Shown here in pieces: positions 39,223-42,205 of a stretch of DNA of 42,205 bases (its first letter is position 1; the number at the start of each line of letters is the position of its first letter). The DNA lies in assembly GCA_963533935.1 (NCBI GenBank), contig CAUSQL010000010.1, positions 1-42,205 on the forward strand. The letters are read 5' to 3'. The position numbers and the translations under genes were made by a program. The notes under the pieces are model-generated. The model was not told where the DNA came from and made no database searches. It saw nothing but the letters and a program-made list of their open reading frames with translations. Source of the DNA: CAUSKK01 sp963533935 (GTDB taxonomy: Bacteria; Pseudomonadota; Gammaproteobacteria; Cardiobacteriales; Cardiobacteriaceae).

Positions 39223-39591
39223 GTTTCAATCCGCAGGCCCGTGAAGGCCTGAATTAGTGGTGCTACTGGCTCAGGAAAAACCACCTTAATGTTTCAATCC
39301 GCAGGCCCGTGAAGGCCTGAATCCAGACCAAGGCGCGCGTAATCAGCAGCTGCTTTGTTTCAACACGCAGGCCCGTGTGGGCCTGAATCCGACTGCCGCT
39401 ATCTCAACGACGAACGCCACGATGTTTCAATCCGCAGGCCCGTGTGGGCCTGAATTTAACTCTTTTCGCGCTCCTCCAATAACGACTTTTTGTTTCAATC
39501 CGCAGGCCCTTGTGGGCCTGAATTACGGTGTATTTGGTGGTGGTCAGGTCGCCGGGCTTGTTTCAATCCGCAGGCCCGTGTGGGCCTGAAT
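39223..39591 (-). CRISPR. Type I-C CRISPR array, six 32-bp repeats, five spacers
   Basis: Repeats at 39223-39254, 39291-39322, 39357-39388, 39424-39455, 39492-39523 and 39560-39591. On the minus strand each ends in CTGCGGATTGAAAC, the type I-C form, and contains the GC stem AGGCCC...GGGCCT. Spacers are 36, 34, 35, 36 and 36 bases. The leader should lie right of 39591, next to cas2. Repeats at the far end are degenerate: 1 and 2 have GTGAAGG for GTGTGGG, repeat 3 has CAACAC for CAATCC, and repeat 5 has one change (CCCTTG). That fits older trailer-end copies. Confidence 0.95.
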
Positions 39592-39780
39592 AGCCTTTTT
39601 ATAAAACTATAAGAATAAAGGTCTTGTCAGGCTAAATTCGCTAAAGTGCTATATAAAGGCTAGTTAAATCATAAGTAACTATTTTTATTTTTACCAACAT
39701 TCATCTAACTATCTAATTTTAAAAGAATTATTCTTGGCGCTAACCTAGTAGTATTTTTATGAGAACTAGGGGTTAGCGCT
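39592..39780 (-). promoter_or_regulatory. Probable CRISPR leader
   Basis: About 190 AT-rich bases between the array and the cas2 stop, with runs of A/T and no gene. In I-C systems the leader sits at this place and carries the array promoter. An imperfect hairpin (CTAACCTAGTAGT ... AACTAGGGGTTAG) at 39740-39776 could be the cas2 terminator. Confidence 0.6.
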
Positions 39781-40074
39781 TCAGATAATCAGAGTATCTT
39801 TAAAAACATCAATAGATTCTTTCGCTCCATGATGTTCCACTTTTGGTCGCCATTTACTTCCAAGATGATAAAAGCGCAGACTATCCACTTCGGGTTTATA
39901 AATTTCTAGTAGCTTAGTTTTTAATTTTACCCACTGGTCTGGCGCAATATCGCATTCAAAAACAGAATATTGAACACGCACCCCGTAATCTAGACAGTGT
40001 TTGGCGATATGGCGCAATCTTATGGTCCCTTCCGGGTCTTTTTTTGAAACATCATAGGTAATTAACATCAACAT
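39781..40074 (-). CDS. cas2: Cas2 (type I-C)
   Basis: 97 residues, intact. LITYDVSKKDPEG at the start has the conserved Asp; RLRHIAKHCLDYGVRVQYSVFECD and the end VFKDTLII are the usual I-C Cas2 pattern. It forms the Cas1-Cas2 spacer integrase and is the structural partner in that complex. The start lies four bases after the cas1 stop. The gene is AT rich compared with the rest of the window. Confidence 0.95.
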   Translation of the reverse strand: MLMLITYDVSKKDPEGTIRLRHIAKHCLDYGVRVQYSVFECDIAPDQWVKLKTKLLEIYKPEVDSLRFYHLGSKWRPKVEHHGAKESIDVFKDTLII

Positions 40075-40078
40075 ATAT

Positions 40079-41094
40079 TTAACGCATTAGAAAGGGAGGA
40101 TACTCGGCTAAATCACCACGCAGATGGCGAGATAAAAGCATGGCTTGAATGTAGGGAAGAAGTCCAATTTCTACCTCTTCTTCTAAAAAAGGATGAATAA
40201 TTTTTTCCTGTTTTTTTGCTTGTAGATTCTGAAAAATTAATTTGTGCGTTTCCGGTTTAATTTGTACCGCACCGCTACTTTCCCTATTAAAGTCCTGTAT
40301 TTTTATTTGCCCGCGATTAATTAGGCTTAGAACTAAACGGTCAATCCACCAAGCTCGAAATTCTTCCAAAATATCTTGAGCTAGACTGTCTCGACCCGGA
40401 CGATCAGCATGGAGAGAAAACCCACCTGGGGATCTAGTCCCACTGCTTGTAGGGCTCCACTAATATCACGGCCCAAGATACTATAGAGAAAAGATAGAAG
40501 CGCATTAACTTCATCACGGGGCGGTCGCCTATTGCGACCGGAAAAAATAAAACCGCTTTTACTGCTAATAAGTTCTTGAAAAACACTGAAATATCTGGAA
40601 GCTGCATCACCTTCGATTCCTCGGATTAAATCAAGGCTATCAGCCTGTTGTAGGCGGCGTAAACTGGCATTAAGGCCATTAATTACACTATGAATTAGCT
40701 CATTTTCACCATAATTACGAATATGCCGTTGCAAAACCCTTTTAGAAGCTTGAATTTTTGCTGCAATGATATTTCTGGCAATGGACACTGGATTTTGTTC
40801 GGATAAACGATATTGGGCTCGGCGTAATAATACATTACCATTTTGCCGTCCCTGAAGCCGTCCTAAATAACGACCATGTTCGCTAAAAAATGCAAGATTG
40901 ACGTTATTTTCACCACAAAATCCCATTAAAAATGGTGAAACTAACACATTACCAAAGCAAAAAATATGACCAATAGCATGCACTGGTAACTGCGCCACCT
41001 TCTTGCGCTCCTGCTCCACCACCAGCGTTTCCCTCTCCTTATGCAGATAGCTGCCTTGGGTGGTGATGTAGAGCGTGTTTTGCAGTTTGCGCAT
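40079..41094 (-). pseudogene. cas1: cas1 (type I-C), broken by a 2-base insertion
   Basis: The reading frame from ATG 41094 codes a normal I-C Cas1 for about 227 residues (MRKLQNTLYITTQGSYL ..., with the catalytic Glu region RGIEGDAASRYF), then shifts. In the other frame the sequence resumes as HADRPGRDSLAQDILEEFRAWW and continues to a normal end at 40079. An extra GA at GAGAGA (plus 40412-40417) explains the shift; without it the gene would give about 337 residues, as usual. The catalytic His and Asp of HADRPGRDS come after the lesion, so the first fragment is inactive. The first 110 bases are GC rich, the remainder AT rich. Confidence 0.92.
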
Positions 41095-41421
41095 GTGGAC
41101 TCCTTCGGGTTTGACCGCACTTTTTGGGGTGTTTAACAGGGTTGAGCTACCTGAAAAATGGTAGGTCGGATTCTTGAATCCGACATTTTCAAAATTACCG
41201 CAACAATTTCAAATTGTATAAATATCAAACCGCTGTCGGATACAAGTATGCGACCTACGCAGACTACAGCAATAATTTTAAATTGATTAAATATCAAATA
41301 GTTATCAAATGTAAATATCCGATTTATAAAATAACGCTTGTCTTTCATGATAATCCAATATAGAATTAACAAGTTCCAATTTAGAATACATTGGTTCAAA
41401 AAACATATACGGAGTTAATTT
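41095..41421. other. Gap between cas1 and the HTH gene with hairpins and degenerate repeats
   Basis: It holds a perfect hairpin GTCGGATTC-TT-GAATCCGAC (41165-41184), a one-mismatch cousin GTCGGATAC-AA-GTATGCGAC (41235-41254), and two copies of an AATTT-AAATTG-ATAAATATCAAA stretch. The 88-codon minus-strand frame through it is made of these repeats and is not a convincing gene. ACCGCACTT at 41114-41122 is a perfect Pasteurellaceae-type uptake core on the minus strand. Confidence 0.6.
41165..41254. repeat. Pair of related palindromes in opposite orientation
   Basis: GTCGGATTC-TT-GAATCCGAC, flanked by GTAG on its left (41161), and GTCGGATAC-AA-GTATGCGAC, flanked by CTAC on its right. The two ends (41161-41258) are thus inverted copies of about 25 bases, like the ends of a small mobile repeat. 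Confidence 0.75.
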
Positions 41422-41934
41422 ATGGAATACAATTCAAATTTTTCAACCCTAGCCTTACTCATTATTAAAGATGCTCGTTTTGCTCGCCAGATCCATCAAG
41501 GTTTCATTGCCCAAAAATTTGGCAAGACTCCTAGCGCTTGGACAAAAATAGAAAATGGGCAAACGCAATTAACTGTCGATTTTCTATATGGAGCATGCGA
41601 TGCTTTGCAATTAAGACCTGTCGATGTCATGTATTTAATTGAACGTTTAACAGCTTTATTTAATCAGCAGAAAACTTTCTTTCACTATGGCAGTAACGAA
41701 ACAGACGATCTTCTTCCATTGATTCTAGATTTTTTTAATAAGGCTCATGCAAACCTTGTAAGCAATCGTCATACCAGTGGATATTTAGATACATTGACTT
41801 TATTACAACCATTTGGTGGATATGTAATTCCTTCTATCGTGCGTTACTGTACTGAGCCTAAATATAAAGAGTGGGCAGATAATGGTGCAGAAGGTTTTCC
41901 ACCTAACGATCCATCAATGATTTCTCTTTATTAA
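41422..41934 (+). CDS. HTH (XRE-like) protein inserted between cas4 and cas1
   Basis: 170 residues, GGAG before ATG 41422. The N-terminal 75 residues form an XRE-like helix-turn-helix: DARFARQIHQGFIAQKFGKTPSAWTKIENGQTQLTVDFLYGACDALQL. The rest is an unfamiliar soluble domain (YGSNETDDLLPLILDFFNKAHANL, then LLQPFGGYVIPSIVRYC). It is on the opposite strand to cas4 and cas1 and is the most AT-rich gene here. Type I-C operons normally have cas4 directly followed by cas1, so this gene is an insertion. It may be a regulator; nothing proves a link to CRISPR control. Confidence 0.75.
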   Translation: MEYNSNFSTLALLIIKDARFARQIHQGFIAQKFGKTPSAWTKIENGQTQLTVDFLYGACDALQLRPVDVMYLIERLTALFNQQKTFFHYGSNETDDLLPLILDFFNKAHANLVSNRHTSGYLDTLTLLQPFGGYVIPSIVRYCTEPKYKEWADNGAEGFPPNDPSMISLY

Positions 41935-41966
41935 AATTAATTGTCTAAAATTTTTATCTACCTTAG

Positions 41967-41995
41967 TCAGATGACTCTGTTTTAGGGTCATCTGA
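41967..41995. terminator. Hairpin with DNA-uptake-like arms after the HTH gene
   Basis: TCAGATGAC / GTCATCTGA, perfect 9-bp arms around 11 bases. GTCATCTGAA differs by one base from the Neisseria-type uptake word GTCGTCTGAA; inverted uptake words often serve as terminators in Neisseria. There is no strong T-tract. Confidence 0.55.
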
Positions 41996-42004
41996 AATAA
42001 AGCT

Positions 42005-42205
42005 TTACTCCCCAAACAACCCCTCCACATACCCCACACTTCTATCCCGCTTCTCCAGCAACACCGGCTGGCAAATCTCCACCAGCAAGCAGGCTTTGCA
42101 GCGTTTGCCGTAGTCGGGCGGCGGAGTTTATCCGCTATTTAAGAGTTCGTGCACAGCGGCGATGGTGGCGAGTGTTTGGGCGCGCAGGTCGTCTGAAAAC
42201 ACGAC
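42005..42205 (-). pseudogene. cas4: cas4 (type I-C), 3' part, with a premature stop
   Basis: The frame from the window edge reads SDDLRAQTLATIAAVHELLNSG, then a TAA at 42128-42130, then continues in the same frame as TPPPDYGKRCKACLLVEIC and ends EKRDRSVGYVEGLFGE. This is the Cas4 C-terminus with its three iron-sulfur cysteines (CKAC ... C), all after the stop. A Lys codon AAA to TAA change would explain it (most I-C Cas4 have Lys or Arg here). The truncated product would lack the cluster. The rest of the gene lies outside the window. Confidence 0.88.
42186..42197 (+). other. Perfect Neisseria AG-mucDUS uptake word
   Basis: AGGTCGTCTGAA, the DUS dialect of the N. mucosa group, lies inside the antisense of cas4. 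I saw no DUS10-type word elsewhere in the window. Confidence 0.8.

Noticed and set aside
39377..39589. 70-codon frame inside the CRISPR array
   Set aside because: It only translates repeats and spacers.
41133..41399. 88-codon minus-strand frame upstream of cas1
   Set aside because: Its amino-acid repeats come from the GTCGGAT hairpins and AT-rich direct repeats; no ribosome site or family pattern.
39597..42000. Idea that the window holds a complete, active type I-C system
   Set aside because: cas1 and cas4 are broken and cas3, cas5, cas8c and cas7 are not visible; they may lie to the right of 42205.
1..42205. tRNA or rRNA genes
   Set aside because: No T-loop GGTTCGAATCC pattern with matching acceptor stem, and no rRNA-like stretch was seen.

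Overview
The window is about 42 kb from a GC-rich proteobacterial chromosome (roughly 60% GC by eye), with dense housekeeping genes in short overlapping operons. The gene content (SlyX, SdhCDAB, MlaFEDCB, SanA, OxyR-AhpCF, MetNIQ, LuxS, MTA/SAH nucleosidase, TbpB-like lipoprotein, NspC) fits a Gammaproteobacterium. A Cardiobacteriaceae-like oral or nasopharyngeal species is my best guess, but this is inference and no marker gene here proves it.

Layout, left to right. (1) 1-5.3 kb: the end of a CysJ-type flavoprotein, a PpiD-like periplasmic chaperone with slyX, a secreted Ala/Lys-rich protein, an OsmB-like lipoprotein, BioY, and a TbpB-like surface lipoprotein. (2) 5.4-8.9 kb: succinate dehydrogenase sdhCDAB. 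(3) 9.3-11.2 kb: an old-yellow-enzyme reductase and a secreted protein whose 3' end is repeated in a degenerate tandem array. (4) 11.3-15.8 kb: an EVE protein, the complete mlaFEDCB phospholipid-transport operon, a tiny lipoprotein and mtnN. (5) 16.0-22.5 kb: a Zur-type Fur regulator with nspC (polyamine synthesis), a TPM-domain protein, truB-queA (tRNA modification) and a DEAD-box helicase. (6) 23.1-28.3 kb: a minus-strand operon oxyR-HAD-sanA-membrane protein, divergent from ahpC-ahpF (peroxide defence). (7) 28.7-33.9 kb: an unrecognised minus-strand group (21-aa sORF, 533-aa exported protein with a pilin-like C-terminal helix, 147-aa protein, 81-aa hyperacidic protein), a GT-C type membrane protein, and luxS. 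(8) 34.0-39.1 kb: metNIQ, an exported protein, a P-loop NTPase and a DapF-fold racemase resembling the histidine racemase CntK. (9) 39.2-42.2 kb: a type I-C CRISPR array with six repeats, intact cas2, frameshifted cas1, an inserted HTH gene and a nonsense-mutated cas4.

Two features stand out. First, the intergenic DNA up to about 39.2 kb carries some 25 copies of an ~80-bp palindrome (outer arm core GCGCCCGTCCGTTTGTAAA, inner arm CTGTATGTA). They occur as full, half and nested forms, some with a second repeat module inserted symmetrically into both arms. Second, the CRISPR-cas segment is much richer in AT and has none of these palindromes. It contains a perfect 12-base match to a Neisseria DNA-uptake dialect, a Pasteurellaceae-type uptake 9-mer, and two independent lesions in the adaptation genes. 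The simplest reading is an adaptation module acquired by transformation, mosaic in origin and now decaying.

Methyl-cycle genes are spread over the window: mtnN and LuxS detoxify SAH/MTA, and MetNIQ lies divergent from luxS and imports methionine. All functional calls come from reading motifs; no database search was possible.
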